A stretch of DNA of 64,000 nt from Glandiceps talaboti (GCF_964340395.1 NC_135550.1:1-64000), one strand, 5' to 3'. Numbered from the stretch's first letter, positions 10,094 to 25,200 are shown. Made by a program: numbers and translations. The notes: a model not told the origin generated them from the letters alone.

Positions 10094-13000
10094 GTGCAAA
10101 ACCCGTCAAAACCAGTCAAAACTTTTCCAAACCTGTCCAAACCTGTCAAATCCGGTCCAAACCGGTCGAAAACCTATCGAAACTGGTACAAAACCAGTGC
10201 AAACAAGTCAAAACTGATCAAAACCTATCAATCCGGTCCAAACCGGTCAAAACTAGGTGCAAACAACTCAAAAACCCGTCAAAACCGATCAAAACTTGTC
10301 AAAACCTGTCCAAACCGGTTCAAACCTGTCGAAACCTATCGAAACCAGTCAACACAGGTTTAAAACCGGTCAAAACTGATCAAAACTGGTCAAAACCTGT
10401 CGCAAACCGGTTTAAAACCAGTGAAATTAGGTCAAAACCTGTGCAAACCTGTCAAACCGGTCCAAACCGGTCAAAAATAGGTGCAAACAACTCAAAACCC
10501 GTCAAAACCGATCAAAACTTGTCAAAACCTGTCCAAACCTTTCAAAACCGGTCCAGAACGGTCGAAAACCAGTGCAAACAAGTCAAAACTAATCAAAACC
10601 AGTCAACACTGGTTTTTAACCGGTCAAACCGGTCCAAACCGGTCAAAAATAGGTGCAAACAACTCAAAACCCGTCAAAACCGATCAAAACTTGTCAAAAC
10701 CTGTCCAAACCTTTCATAACCGGTCCAAACCGGTCGAAAACCAGTGCAAACAATTCAAAACTAATCAAAACCAGTCAACACTGGTTTTAAACCAGTCAAA
10801 ACTGATCAAAACTGGTCAAAACCTGTGCAAACATATCAAAACCGGTCCAAAACCTGTCCAAACCTGTCCAAAACCATTTCAAACCGGTCACAACCTGTCC
10901 AAACCGGTCCACAACCATTGCAAACAAGACAAAAAAGGTCAAAACCTGTCCAAACCGGTTTTAAACCAGTCAAATCCGATCATAATTAGTTAAAACATAA
11001 ACAATACTGTCAAAACCCAACCAAACCGCAAACCGGTCGACACCTTTCCAAACCTGTTGTGTACAGGTTTAAATGAGTCAAAACCTGAGCAAACCTGTCC
11101 AAACGGTCCAAACCGGTCGAAAACCTATACAAGGCGGACCAAAACTGGTGAAAATGAGTCAATACCGGTCAAAACCTTCCAAATTGGTTATAAACAGGCG
11201 AAAACAGATCAAAACTGGTCAAAGCTGTCGAAACCTATCGAAACCATTTCAAAACTGGTGAAAACAAGTCAAAACCGATCAAAACCAGTCAACACCGGTT
11301 TAAAACTGATCAAAACTGGTCAAAACCTGTCGCAAACCGGTTTAAAACCAGTGAAAACTGGTCAAAACCTGTGCAAACAGGTCAAACCTCTCCAAACCGG
11401 TCAAAAACCTATCCAAACCTGTCTAAAATAGGTGCAAAACCCGTCAAAACCAGTCAAAACTTTTCCAAACCTGTCCAAACCTGTCCAAACCGGTCCAAAC
11501 CGGTCGAAAACCTATCGAAACTGGTCCAAAACCAGTGCAAACAAGTCAAAACTGATCAAAACCTATCAATCCGGTCCAAAGCGGTCAAAACTAGGTGCAA
11601 ACAACTCAAAACCCGTCAAAACCGATCAAAACTGGTCAAAACCTGTCGCAAACCGGTTTAAAACCAGTGAAAACTGGTCAAAACCTGTGCAAACAGGTCA
11701 AACCTCTCCAAACCGGTCAAAAACCTATCCAAACCTGTCTAAAATAGGTGCAAAACCCGTCAAAACCAGTCAAAACTTTTCCAAACCTGTCCAAACCTGT
11801 CAAATCCGGTCCAAACCGGTCGAAAACCTATCGAAACTGGTACAAAACCAGTGCAAACAAGTCAAAACTGATCAAAACCTATCAATCCGGTCCAAACCGG
11901 TCAAAACTAGGTGCAAACAACTCAAAACCCGTCAAAACCGATCAAAACTTGTCAAAACCTGTCCAAACCGGTTCAAACCTGTCGAAACCTATCGAAACCA
12001 GTCAACACAGGTTTAAAACCGGTCAAAACTGATCAAAACTGGTCAAAACCTGTCGCAAACCGGTTTAAAACCAGTGAAATTAGGTCAAAACCTGTGCAAA
12101 CCTGTCAAACCGTCCAAACCGGTCAAAAATAGGTGCAAACAACTCAAAACCCGTCAAAACCGATCAAAACTTGTCAAAACCTGTCCAAACCTTTCAAAAC
12201 CGGTCCAGAACGGTCGAAAACCAGTGCAAACAAGTCAAAACTAATCAAAACCAGTCAACACTGGTTTTAAACCGGTCAAACCGGTCCAAACCGGTCAAAA
12301 ATAGGTGCAAACAACTCAAAACCCGTCAAAACCGATCAAAACTTGTCAAAACCTGTCCAAACCTTTCATAACCGGTCCACACCGGTCGAAAACCAGTGCA
12401 AACAATTCAAAACTAATCAAAACCAGTCAACACTGGTTTTAAACCAGTCAAAACTGATCAAAACTGGTCAAAACCTGTGCAAACATATCAAAACCGGTCC
12501 AAAACCTGTCCAAACCGGTCCAAACCTGTCCAAAACCATTTCAAACCGGTCACAACCTGTCCAAACCGGTCCACAACCATTGCAAACAAGACAAAAAAGG
12601 TCAAAACCTGTCCAAACCGGTTTTAAACCAGTCAAATCCGATCATAATTAGTTAAAACATAAACAATACTGTCAAAACCCAACCAAACCGCAAACCGGTC
12701 GACACCTTTCCAAACCTGTTGTGTACAGGTTTAAATGAGTCAAAACCTGAGCAAATCTGTCCAAACGGTCCAAACCGGTCGAAAACCTATACAAGGCGGA
12801 CCAAAACTGGTGAAAATGAGTCAATACCGGTCAAAACCTTCCAAATTGGTTATAAACAGGTGAAAATAGATCAAAACTGGTCAAAGCTGTCGAAACCTAT
12901 CGAAACCATTCCAAAACTGGTGAAAACAAGTCAAAACCGGTTTAAAACCAGTGAAAACTGGTCAAAACCTGTGAAAACAGGTCAAACCTCTCCAAACCGG

Positions 13001-13221
13001 TCAAAAACCTATCCAAACCTGTCTAAAATAGGTGCAAAACCCGCCAAAACCAGTCAAAACTTTTCCAAACCTGTCCAAACCTGTCCAAACCGGTCCAAAC
13101 CGGTCGAAAACCTATCGAAACTGGTCCAAAACCAGTGCAAACAAGTCAAAACTGATCAAAACCTGTCAATCCGGTCCAAACCGGTCAAAACTAGGTGCAA
13201 ACAACTCAAAACCCGTCAAAT

Positions 13222-16200
13222 CCGATCAAAACTTGTCAAAACCTGTCCAAACCTTTCAAAACCGGTCCAGAACGGTCGAAAACCAGTGCAAACAAGTCAA
13301 AACTAATCAAAACCAGTCAACACTGGTTTTAAACCGGTCAAACCGGTCCAAACCGGTTAAAAATAGGTGCAAACAACTCAAAACCCGTCAAAACCGATCA
13401 AAACTTGTCAAAACCTGTCCAAACCTTTAATAACAGGTCCAGAACGGTCGAAAACCAGTGCAAACAAGTCAAAACTAATCAAAACCAGTCAACACTGGTT
13501 TTAAACAAGTCAAAACTGATCAAAACCAGTCAACACTGGTTTTAAACCGGTCAAAACTGATCAAAACTGGTCAAAACCTGTGCAAACATATCAAAACCGG
13601 TCCAAAACCTGTCCAAACCGGTCCAAAGCGGTCCAAACTGGTCAAAACTAAATGCAAACAACTCAAAACCCGTCAAAACCGATCAAAACTTGTCAAAACC
13701 TGTCCAAACCTTTAATAACAGGTCCAGAACGGTAGAAAACCAGTGCAAACAAGTCAAAACTAATCAAAACCAGTCAACACTGGTTTTAAACAAGTCAAAA
13801 CTGATCAAAACCAGTCAACACTGGTTTTAAACCGGTCAAAACTGATCAAAACTGGTCAAAACCTGTGCAAACATATCAATACCGGTCAAAACCTTCCAAA
13901 GTGGTTATAAACAGGTGAAAACAGATCAAAACTGGTCAAAACCTGTCAAAACTGGTTCAAACCTGTCGAAACCTATCGAAAACTTTCCAAAACTGGTGAA
14001 AACAAGTCAAAACCGATCAAAACTGATCAAAACCAGTCAACACCGTTTTAAAACCGGTCAAAACTGATCAAAACTGGTCAAAACCTGTCAAAACCGGTTC
14101 AAACCTGTCGAAACCTATCGAAACCAGTCAACACAGGTTTAAAACCGGTCAAAACTGATCAAAACTGGACAAAACCTGTCGCAAACCGGTTTAAAACCAG
14201 TGAAATTAGGTCAAAACCTGTGCAAACCTGTCAAACCGGTCCAAACCGGTCAAAAATAGGTGCAAACAACTCAAAACCCGTCAAAACCGATCAAAACTTG
14301 TCAAAACCTGTCCAAACCTTTCAAAACCGGTCCAGAACGGTCGAAAACCAGTGCAAACAAGTCAAAACTAATCAAAACCAGTCAACACTGGTTTTAAACC
14401 GGTCAAACCGGTCCAAACCGGTCAAAAATAGGTGCAAACAACTCAAAACCCGTCAAAACCGATCAAAACTTGTCAAAACCTGTCCAAACCTTTCAAAACC
14501 GGTCCAGAACGGTCGAAAACCAGTGCAAACAATTCAAAACTAATCAAAACCAGTCAACACTGGTTTTAAACCAGTCAAAACTGATCAAAACTGGTCAAAA
14601 CCTGTGCAAACATATCAAAACCGGTCCAAAACCTGTCCAAACCGGTCCAAACCTGTCCAAAACCATTTTAAACCGGTCACAACCTGTCCAAACCGGTCCA
14701 CAACCATTGCAAACAAGACAAAAAAGGTCAAAACCTGTCCAAACCGGTTTTAAACCAGTCAAATCCGATCATAATTAGTTAAAACATAAACAATACTGTC
14801 AAAACCCAACCAAACCGCAAACCGGTCGACACCTTTCCAAACCTGTTGTGTACAGGTTTAAATGAGTCAAAACCTGAGCAAATCTGTCCAAACGGTCCAA
14901 ACCGGTCGAAAACCTATACAAGGCGGACCAAAACTGGTGAAAATGAGTCAATACCGGTCAAAACCTTCCAAATTGGTTATAAACAGGTGAAAATAGATCA
15001 AAACTGGTCAAAGCTGTCGAAACCTATCGAAACCATTCCAAAACTGGTGAAAACAAGTCAAAACCGGTTTAAAACCAGTGAAAACTGGTCAAAACCTGTG
15101 CAAACAGGTCAAACCTCTCCAAACCGGTCAAAAACCTATCCAAACCTGTCTAAAATAGGTGCAAAACCCGTCAAAACCAGTCAAAACTTTTCCAAACCTG
15201 TCCAAACCTGTCCAAACCGGTCCAAACCGGTCGAAAACCTATCGAAACTGGTCCAAAACCAGTGCAAACAAGTCAAAACTGATCAAAACCTATCAATCCG
15301 GTCCAAACCGGTCAAAACTAGGTGCAAACAACTCAAAACCCGTCAAAACCGATCAAAACTGGTCAAAACCTGTCGCAAACCGGTTTAAAACCAGTGAAAA
15401 CTGGTCAAAACCTGTGCAAACAGGTCAAACCTCTCCAAACCGGTCAAAAACCTATCCAAACCTGTCTAAAATAGGTGCAAAACCCGTCAAAACCAGTCAA
15501 AACTTTTCCAAACCTGTCCAAACCTGTCAAATCCGGTCCAAACCGGTCGAAAACCTATCGAAACTGGTACAAAACCAGTGCAAACAAGTCAAAACTGATC
15601 AAAACCTATCAATCCGGTCCAAACCGGTCAAAACTAGGTGCAAACAACTCAAAAACCCGTCAAAACCGATCAAAACTTGTCAAAACCTGTCCAAACCGGT
15701 TCAAACCTGTCGAAACCTATCGAAACCAGTCAACACAGGTTTAAAACCGTCAAAACTGATCAAAACTGGTCAAAACCTGTCGCAAACCGGTTTAAAACCA
15801 GTGAAATTAGGTCAAAACCTGTGCAAACCTGTCAAACCGGTCCAAACCGGTCAAAAATAGGTGCAAACAACTCAAAACCCGTCAAAACCGATCAAAACTT
15901 GTCAAAACCTGTCCAAACCTTTCAAAACCGGTCCAGAACGGTCGAAAACCAGTGCAAACAAGTCAAAACTAATCAAAACCAGTCAACACTGGTTTTAAAC
16001 CGGTCAAACCGGTCCAAACCGGTCAAAAATAGGTGCAAACAACTCAAAACCCGTCAAAACCGATCAAAACTTGTCAAAACCTGTCCAAACCTTTCATAAC
16101 CGGTCCAAACCGGTCGAAAACCAGTGCAAACAATTCAAAACTAATCAAAACCAGTCAACACTGGTTTTAAACCAGTCAAAACTGATCAAAACTGGTCAAA

Positions 16201-17996
16201 ACCTGTGCAAACATATCAAAACCGGTCCAAAACCTGTCCAAACCGGTCCAAACCTGTCCAAAACCATTTCAAACCGTTCACAACCATTGCAAACAAGACA
16301 AAAAAGGTCAAAACCTGTCCAAACCGGTTTTAAACCAGTCAAATCCGATCATAATTAGTTAAAACATAAACAATACTGTCAAAACCCAACCAAACCGCAA
16401 ACCGGTCGACACCTTTCCAAACCTGTTGTGTACAGGTTTAAATGAGTCAAAACCTGAGCAAACCTGTCCAAACGGTCCAAACCGGTCGAAAACCTATACA
16501 AGTCGGACCAAAACTGGTGAAAATGAGTCAATACCGGTCAAAACCTTCCAAATTGGTTATAAACAGGCGAAAACAGATCAAAACTGGTCAAAGCTGTCGA
16601 AACCTATCGAAACCATTTCAAAACTGGTGAAAACAAGTCAAAACCGATCAAAACCAGTCAACACCGGTTTAAAACTGATCAAAACTGGTCAAAACCTGTC
16701 GCAAACCGGTTTAAAACCAGTGAAAACTGGTCAAAACCTGTGCAAACAGGTCAAACCTCTCCAAACCGGTCAAAAACCTATCCAAACCTGTCTAAAATAG
16801 GTGCAAAACCCGTCAAAACCAGTCAAAACTTTTCCAAACCTGTCCAAACCTGTCCAAACCGGTCCAAACCGGTCGAAAACCTATCGAAACTGGTCCAAAA
16901 CCAGTGCAAACAAGTCAAAACTGATCAAAACCTATCAATCCGGTCCAAACCGGTCAAAACTAGGTGCAAACAACTCAAAACCCGTCAAAACCGATCAAAA
17001 CTGGTCAAAACCTGTCGCAAACCGGTTTAAAACCAGTGAAAACTGGTCAAAACCTGTGCAAACAGGTCAAACCTCTCCAAACCGGTCAAAAACCTATCCA
17101 AACCTGTCTAAAATAGGTGCAAAACCCGTCAAAACCAGTCAAAACTTTTCCAAACCTGTCCAAACCTGTCAAATCCGGTCCAAACCGGTCGAAAACCTAT
17201 CGAAACTGGTACAAAACCAGTGCAAACAAGTCAAAACTGATCAAAACCTATCAATCCGGTCCAAACCGGTCAAAACTAGGTGCAAACAACTCAAAACCCG
17301 TCAAAACCGATCAAAACTTGTCAAAACCTGTCCAAACCGGTTCAAACCTGTCGAAACCTATCGAAACCAGTCAACACAGGTTTAAAACCGGTCAAAACTG
17401 ATCAAAACTGGTCAAAACCTGTCGCAAACCGGTTTAAAACCAGTGAAATTAGGTCAAAACCTGTGCAAACCTGTCAAACCGTCCAAACCGGTCAAAAATA
17501 GGTGCAAACAACTCAAAACCCGTCAAAACCGATCAAAACTTGTCAAAACCTGTCCAAACCTTTCAAAACCGGTCCAGAACGGTCGAAAACCAGTGCAAAC
17601 AAGTCAAAACTAATCAAAACCAGTCAACACTGGTTTTAAACCGGTCAAACCGGTCCAAACCGGTCAAAAATAGGTGCAAACAACTCAAAACCCGTCAAAA
17701 CCGATCAAAACTTGTCAAAACCTGTCCAAACCTTTCATAACCGGTCCACACCGGTCGAAAACCAGTGCAAACAATTCAAAACTAATCAAAACCAGTCAAC
17801 ACTGGTTTTAAACCAGTCAAAACTGATCAAAACTGGTCAAAACCTGTGCAAACATATCAAAACCGGTCCAAAACCTGTCCAAACCGGTCCAAACCTGTCC
17901 AAAACCATTTCAAACCGGTCACAACCTGTCCAAACCGGTCCACAACCATTGCAAACAAGACAAAAAAGGTCAAAACCTGTCCAAACCGGTTTTAAA
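13222..17996 (+). repeat. 5,381-bp tandem duplication, copy 2 (truncated)
   Basis: Follows copy 1 collinearly until about 17996. There copy 1 continues into a landmark island (AAACCAGTCAAATCCG) while this copy jumps to AAAATAGGTGC. The break lies in GGTTTTAAA, a word present in both partners, so recombination through short homology is likely. It carries landmark islands at 14846 and 16426. Confidence 0.78.
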
Positions 17997-18330
17997 ATAG
18001 GTGCAAACAACTCAAAACCCGTCAAAACCGATCAAAACTGGTCAAAACCTGTCGCAAACCGGTTTAAAACCAGTGAAAACTGGTCAAAACCTGTGCAAAC
18101 AGGTCAAACCTCTCCAAACCGGTCAAAAACCTATCCAAACCTGTCTAAAATAGGTGCAAAACCCGTCAAAACCAGTCAAAACTTTTCCAAACCTGTCCAA
18201 ACCTGTCAAAACCGGTCCAAACCGGTCGAAAACCTATCGAAACTGGTCCAAAACCAGTGCAAATAAAGTCAAAACTGATCAAAACCTATCAATCCGGTCC
18301 AAACCGGTCAAAACTAGGTGCAAACAACTC
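17997..18330 (+). repeat. Decamer array, linker between long repeats
   Basis: A piece of the 316-bp-type module between the 5.38-kb and 3.94-kb repeats. Near 18263 it reads GCAAATAAAGTC where other copies have GCAAACAAGTC, a private change. Confidence 0.65.
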
Positions 18331-21300
18331 AAAACCCTTCAAAACCGATCAAAACTTGTCAAAACCTGTCCAAACCTTTAATAACAGGTCCTGAACGGTC
18401 GAAAACCAGTGCAAACAAGTCAAAACTAATCAAAACCAGTCAACACTGGTTTTAAACCGGTCAAAACTGATCAAAACTGGTCAAAACCTGTGCAAATATA
18501 TCAATACCGGTCAAAACCTTCCAAATTGGTTATAAACAGGTGAAAACAGATCAAAACTGGTCAATACCTGTCAAAACTGGTTCAAACCTGTCGAAACCTA
18601 TCGAAAACATTCCAAAACTGGTGAAAACAAGTCAAAACCGAACAAAACTGATCAAAACCAGTCAACACCGTGTTAAAACCGGTCAAAACTGATCAAAACT
18701 GGTCAAAACCTGTCAAAACCGGTTCAAACCTGTCGAAACCTATCGAAACCAGTCAACACAGGTTTAAAACCGGTCAAAACTGATCAAAACTGGTCAAAAC
18801 CTGTCGCAAACCGGTTTAAAACCAGTGAAATTAGGTCAAAACCTGTGCAAACCTGTCAAACCGGTCCAAACCGGTCAAAAATAGGTGCAAACAACTCAAA
18901 ACCCGTCAAAACCGATCAAAACTTGTCAAAACCTGTCCAAACCTTTCATAACCGGTCCAAACCGGTCGAAAACCAGTGCAAACAATTCAAAACTAATCAA
19001 AACCAGTCAACACTGGTTTTAAACCAGTCAAAACTGATCAAAACTGGTCAAAACCTGTGCAAACATATCAAAACCGGTCCAAAACCTGTCCAAACCGGTC
19101 CAAACCTGTCCAAAACCATTTCAAACCGGTCACAACCTGTCCAAACCGGTCCACAACCATTGCAAATCAGACAAAAAAGGTCAAAACCTGTCCAAACCGG
19201 TTTTAAACCAGTCAAATCCGATCATAATTAGTTAAAACATAAACAATACTGTCAAAACCCAACCAAACCGCAAACCGGTCGACACCTTTCCAAACCTGTT
19301 GTGTACAGGTTTAAATGAGTCAAAACCTGAGCAAACCTGTCCAAACGGTCCAAACCGGTCGAAAACTAGGTGCAAACAACTCAAAACCCTTCAAAACCGA
19401 TCAAAACTTGTCAAAACCTGTCCAAACCTTTAATAACAGGTCCAGAACGGTCGAAAACCAGTGCAAACAAGTCAAAACTGATCAAAACTGGTCAAAACCT
19501 GTGCAAATATATCAATACCGGTCAAAACCTTCCAAATTGGTTATAAACAGGTGAAAACAGATCAAAACTGGTCAATACCTGTCAAAACCGGTTCAAACCT
19601 GTCGAAACCTATCGAAAACATTCCAAAACTGGTGAAAACAAGTCAAAACCGATCAAAACTGATCAAAACCAGTCAACACCGTTTTAAAACCGGTCAAAAC
19701 TGATCAAAACTGGTCAAAACCTGTCAAAACCGGTTTAAACCTGTCGAAACCTATCGAAACCAGTCAACACAGGTTTAAAACCGGTCAAAACTGATCAAAA
19801 CTGGTCAAAACCTGTCGCAAACCGGTTTAAAACCAGTGAAATTAGGTCAAAACCTGTGCAAACCTGTCAAACCGGTCCAAACCGGTCAAAAATAGGTGCA
19901 AACAACTCAAAACCCGTCAAAACCGATCAAAACTTGTCAAAACCTGTCCAAACCTTTCATAACCGGTCCAAACCGGTCGAAAACCAGTGCAAACAATTCA
20001 AAACTAATCAAAACCAGTCAACACTGGTTTTAAACCAGTCAAAACTGATCAAAACTGGTCAAAACCTGTGCAAACATATCAAAACCGGTCCAAAACCTGT
20101 CCAAACCGGTCCAAACCTGTCCAAAACCATTTCAAACCGGTCACAACCTGTCCAAACCGGTCCACAACCATTGCAAATAAGACAAAAAAGGTCAAAACCT
20201 GTCCAAACCGGTTTTAAACCAGTCAAATCCGATCATAATTAGTTAAAACATAAACAATACTGTCAAAACCCAACCAAACCGCAAACCGGTCGACACCTTT
20301 CCAAACCTGTTGTGTACAGGTTTAAATGAGTCAAAACCTGAGCAAACCTGTCCAAACGGTCCAAACCGGTCGAAAACCTATACAAGGCGGACCCAAACTG
20401 GTGAAAATGAGTCAATACCGGTCAAAACCTTCCAAATTGGTTATAAACAGGTGAAAACAGATCAAAACTGGTCAAAGCTGTCGAAACCTATCGAAACCAT
20501 TCCAAAACTGGTGAAAACAAGTCAAAACCGATCAAAACCAGTCAACACCGGTTTAAAACCGATCAAAACTGGTCAAAACCTGTCGCAAACCGGTTTAAAA
20601 CCAGTGAAAACTGGTCAAAACCTGTGCAAACAGGTCAAACCTCTCCAAACCGGTCAAAAACCTATCCAAACCTGTCTAAAATAGGTGCAAAACCCGTCAA
20701 AACCAGTCAAAACTTTTCCAAACCTGTCCAAACCTGTCAAAACCGGTCCAAACCGGTCGAAAACCTATCGAAACTGGTCCAAAACCAGTGCAAACAAGTC
20801 AAAACTGATCAAAACCTATCAATCCGGTCCAAACCGGTCAAAACTAGGTGCAAACAACTCAAAACCCGTCAAAACCGATCAAAACTGGTCAAAACCTGTC
20901 GCAAACCGGTTTAAAACCAGTGAAAACTGGTCAAAACCTGTGCAAACAGGTCAAACCTCTCCAAACCGGTCAAAAACCTATCCAAACCTGTCTAAAATAG
21001 GTGCAAAACCCGTCAAAACCAGTCAAAACTTTTCCAAACCTGTCCAAACCTGTCCAAACCGGTCCAAACCGGTCGAAAACCTATCGAAACTGGTCCAAAA
21101 CCAGTGCAAACAAGTCAAAACTGATCAAAACCTATCAATCCGGTCCAAACCGGTCAAAACTAGGTGCAAACAACTCAAAACCCGTCAAAACCGATCAAAA
21201 CTTGTCAAAACCTGTCCAAACCTTTAATAACAGGTCCAGAACGGTCGAAAACCAGTGCAAACAAGTCAAAACTAATCAAAACCAGTCAACACTGGTTTTA

Positions 21301-22273
21301 AACAAGTCAAAACTGATCAAAACCAGTCAACACTGGTTTTAAACCGGTCAAAACTGATCAAAACTGGTCAAAACCTGTGCAAACATATCAAAACCGGTCC
21401 AAAACCTGTCCAAACCGGTCCAAACTGGTCAAAAATAGGTGCAAACAACTCAAAACCCGTCAAAACCGATCAAAACTTGTCAAAACCTGTCCAAACCTTT
21501 CAAAACCGGTCGAAAACCCATCCAAACTGGTCCAAAACCAGTGCAAACAAGTCAAAACTGATCAAAACCTGTCAAACCGGTCCAAACCGGTCAAAAATAG
21601 GTGCAAACAACTCAAAACCCGTCAAAACCGATCAAAACTGGTCAAAACCTGTCGCAAACCGGTTTAAAACCAGTGAAAACTGGTCAAAACCTGTGCAAAC
21701 AGGTCAAACCTCTCCAAACCGGTCAAAAACCTATCCAAACCTGTCTAAAATAGGTGCAAAACCCGTCAAAACCAGTCAAAACTTTTCCAAACCTGTCCAA
21801 ACCTGTCAAAACCGGTCCAAACCGGTCGAAAACCTATCGAAACTGGTCCAAAACCAGTGCAAACAAGTCAAAACTGATCAAAACCTATCAATCCGGTCCA
21901 AACCGGTCAAAACTAGGTGCAAACAACTCAAAACCCTTCAAAACCGATCAAAACTTGTCAAAACCTGTCCAAACCTTTAATAACAGGTCCAGAACGGTCG
22001 AAAACCAGTGCAAACAAGTCAAAACTAATCAAAACCAGTCAACACTGGTTTTAAACAAGTCAAAACTGATCAAAACCAGTCAACACTGGTTTTAAACCGG
22101 TCAAAACTGATCAAAACTGGTCAAAACCTGTGCAAATATATCAATACCGGTCAAAACCTTCCAAATTGGTTATAAACAGGTGAAAACAGATCAAAACTGG
22201 TCAAAACCTGTCAAAACTGGTTCAAACCTGTCGAAACCTATCGAAAACATTCCAAAACTGGTGAAAACAAGTC
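18331..22273 (+). repeat. 3,943-bp tandem duplication, copy 1
   Basis: Starts at AAAACCCTTC (18331-18340), which recurs at 22274-22283, 3,943 bp on. Anchors 18845/22788 and 19315/23258 keep that shift; from 19856/23840 the shift is 3,984 because this copy lacks 41 bp at about 19479. It carries landmark islands at 19299 (truncated) and 20310, and a 316-bp doublet at 20685. Confidence 0.85.
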
Positions 22274-25200
22274 AAAACCCTTCAAAACCGATCAAAACTT
22301 GTCAAAACCTGTCCAAACCTTTAATAACAGGTCCAGAACGGTCGAAAACCAGTGCAAACAAGTCAAAACTAATCAAAACCAGTCAACACTGGTTTTAAAC
22401 CGGTCAAAACTGATCAAAACTGGTCAAAACCTGTGCAAATATATCAATACCGGTCAAAACCTTCCAAATTGGTTATAAACAGGTGAAAACAGATCAAAAC
22501 TGGTCAATACCTGTCAAAACCGGTTCAAACCTGTCGAAACCTATCGAAAACATTCCAAAACTGGTGAAAACAAGTCAAAACCGATCAAAACTGATCAAAA
22601 CCAGTCAACACCGTTTTAAAACCGGTCAAAACTGATCAAAACTGGTCAAAACCTGTCAAAACCGGTTCAAACCTGTCGAAACCTATCGAAACCAGTCAAC
22701 ACAGGTTTAAAACCGGTCAAAACTGATCAAAACTGGTCAAAACCTGTCGCAAACCGGTTTAAAACCAGTGAAATTAGGTCAAAACCTGTGCAAACCTGTC
22801 AAACCGGTCCAAACCGGTCAAAAATAGGTGCAAACAACTCAAAACCCGTCAAAACCGATCAAAACTTGTCAAAACCTGTCCAAACCTTTCATAACCGGTC
22901 CAAACCGGTCGAAAACCAGTGCAAACAATTCAAAACTAATCAAAACCAGTCAACACTGGTTTTAAAGCAGTCAAAACTGATCAAAACTGGTCAAAACCTG
23001 TGCAAACATATCAAAACCGGTCCAAAACCTGTCCAAACCGGTCCAAACCTGTCCAAAACCATTTCAAACCGGTCACAACCTGTCCAAACCGGTCCACAAC
23101 CATTGCAAATCAGACAAAAAAGGTCAAAACCTGTCCAAACCGGTTTTAAACCAGTCAAATCCGATCATAATTAGTTAAAACATAAACAATACTGTCAAAA
23201 CCCAACCAAACCGCAAACCGGTCGACACCTTTCCAAACCTGTTGTGTACAGGTTTAAATGAGTCAAAACCTGAGCAAACCTGTCCAAACGGTCCAAACCG
23301 GTCGAAAACTAGGTGCAAACAACTCAAAACCCTTCAAAACCGATCAAAACTTGTCAAAACCTGTCCAAACCTTTAATAACAGGTCCAGAACGGTCGAAAA
23401 CCAGTGCAAACAAGTCAAAACTAATCAAAACCAGTCAACACTGGTTTTAAACCGGTCAAAACTGATCAAAACTGGTCAAAACCTGTGCAAATATATCAAT
23501 ACCGGTCAAAACCTTCCAAATTGGTTATAAACAGGTGAAAACAGATCAAAACTGGTCAATACCTGTCAAAACCGGTTCAAACCTGTCGAAACCTATCGAA
23601 AACATTCCAAAACTGGTGAAAACAAGTCAAAACCGATCAAAACTGATCAAAACCAGTCAACACCGTTTTAAAACCGGTCAAAACTGATCAAAACTGGTCA
23701 AAACCTGTCAAAACCGGTTCAAACCTGTCGAAACCTATCGAAACCAGTCAACACAGGTTTAAAACCGGTCAAAACTGATCAAAACTGGTCAAAACCTGTC
23801 GCAAACCGGTTTAAAACCAGTGAAATTAGGTCAAAACCTGTGCAAACCTGTCAAACCGGTCCAAACCGGTCAAAAATAGGTGCAAACAACTCAAAACCCG
23901 TCAAAACCGATCAAAACTTGTCAAAACCTGTCCAAACCTTTCATAACCGGTCCAAACCGGTCGAAAACCAGTGCAAACAATTCAAAACTAATCAAAACCA
24001 GTCAACACTGGTTTTAAACCAGTCAAAACTGATCAAAACTGGTCAAAACCTGTGCAAACATATCAAAACCGGTCCAAAACCTGTCCAAACCGGTCCAAAC
24101 CTGTCCAAAACCATTTCAAACCGGTCACAACCTGTCCAAACCGGTCCACAACCATTGCAAATAAGACAAAAAAGGTCAAAACCTGTCCAAACCGGTTTTA
24201 AACCAGTCAAATCCGATCATAATTAGTTAAAACATAAACAATACTGTCAAAACCCAACCAAACCGCAAACCGGTCGACACCTTTCCAAACCTGTTGTGTA
24301 CAGGTTTAAATGAGTCAAAACCTGAGCAAACCTGTCCAAACGGTCCAAACCGGTCGAAAACCTATACAAGGCGGACCCAAACTGGTGAAAATGAGTCAAT
24401 ACCGGTCAAAACCTTCCAAATTGGTTATAAACAGGTGAAAACAGATCAAAACTGGTCAAAGCTGTCGAAACCTATCGAAACCATTCCAAAACTGGTGAAA
24501 ACAAGTCAAAACCGATCAAAACCAGTCAACACCGGTTTAAAACCGATCAAAACTGGTCAAAACCTGTCGCAAACCGGTTTAAAACCAGTGAAAACTGGTC
24601 AAAACCTGTGCAAACAGGTCAAACCTCTCCAAACCGGTCAAAAACCTATCCAAACCTGTCTAAAATAGGTGCAAAACCCGTCAAAACCAGTCAAAACTTT
24701 TCCAAACCTGTCCAAACCTGTCCAAACCGGTCCAAACCGGTCGAAAACCTATCGAAACTGGTCCAAAACCAGTGCAAACAAGTCAAAACTGATCAAAACC
24801 TATCAATCCGGTCCAAACCGGTCAAAACTAGGTGCAAACAACTCAAAACCCGTCAAAACCGATCAAAACTGGTCAAAACCTGTCGCAAACCGGTTTAAAA
24901 CCAGTGAAAACTGGTCAAAACCTGTGCAAACAGGTCAAACCTCTCCAAACCGGTCAAAAACCTATCCAAACCTGTCTAAAATAGGTGCAAAACCCGTCAA
25001 AACCAGTCAAAACTTTTCCAAACCTGTCCAAACCTGTCCAAACCGGTCCAAACCGGTCGAAAACCTATCGAAACTGGTCCAAAACCAGTGCAAACAAGTC
25101 AAAACTGATCAAAACCTATCAATCCGGTCCAAACCGGTCAAAACTAGGTGCAAACAACTCAAAACCCGTCAAAACCGATCAAAACTTGTCAAAACCTGTC

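Larger units (their letters stand above)
7841..13221 (+). repeat. 5,381-bp tandem duplication, copy 1
   Basis: Matches the following copy at a constant shift of 5,381 bp: anchors 8839/14220, 9089/14470, 9465/14846, 9778/15159 and 10094/15475. Further right the shift becomes 5,369 (11057/16426, 11432/16801, 12343/17712) because copy 2 has lost bases, at least in part near 15750 and 16270-16280. It holds three 155-bp landmark islands (TTG at 9465, 11057, 12719), two 316-bp doublets and several 250-bp modules. The left boundary is by eye, within about 50 bp. Confidence 0.8.
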
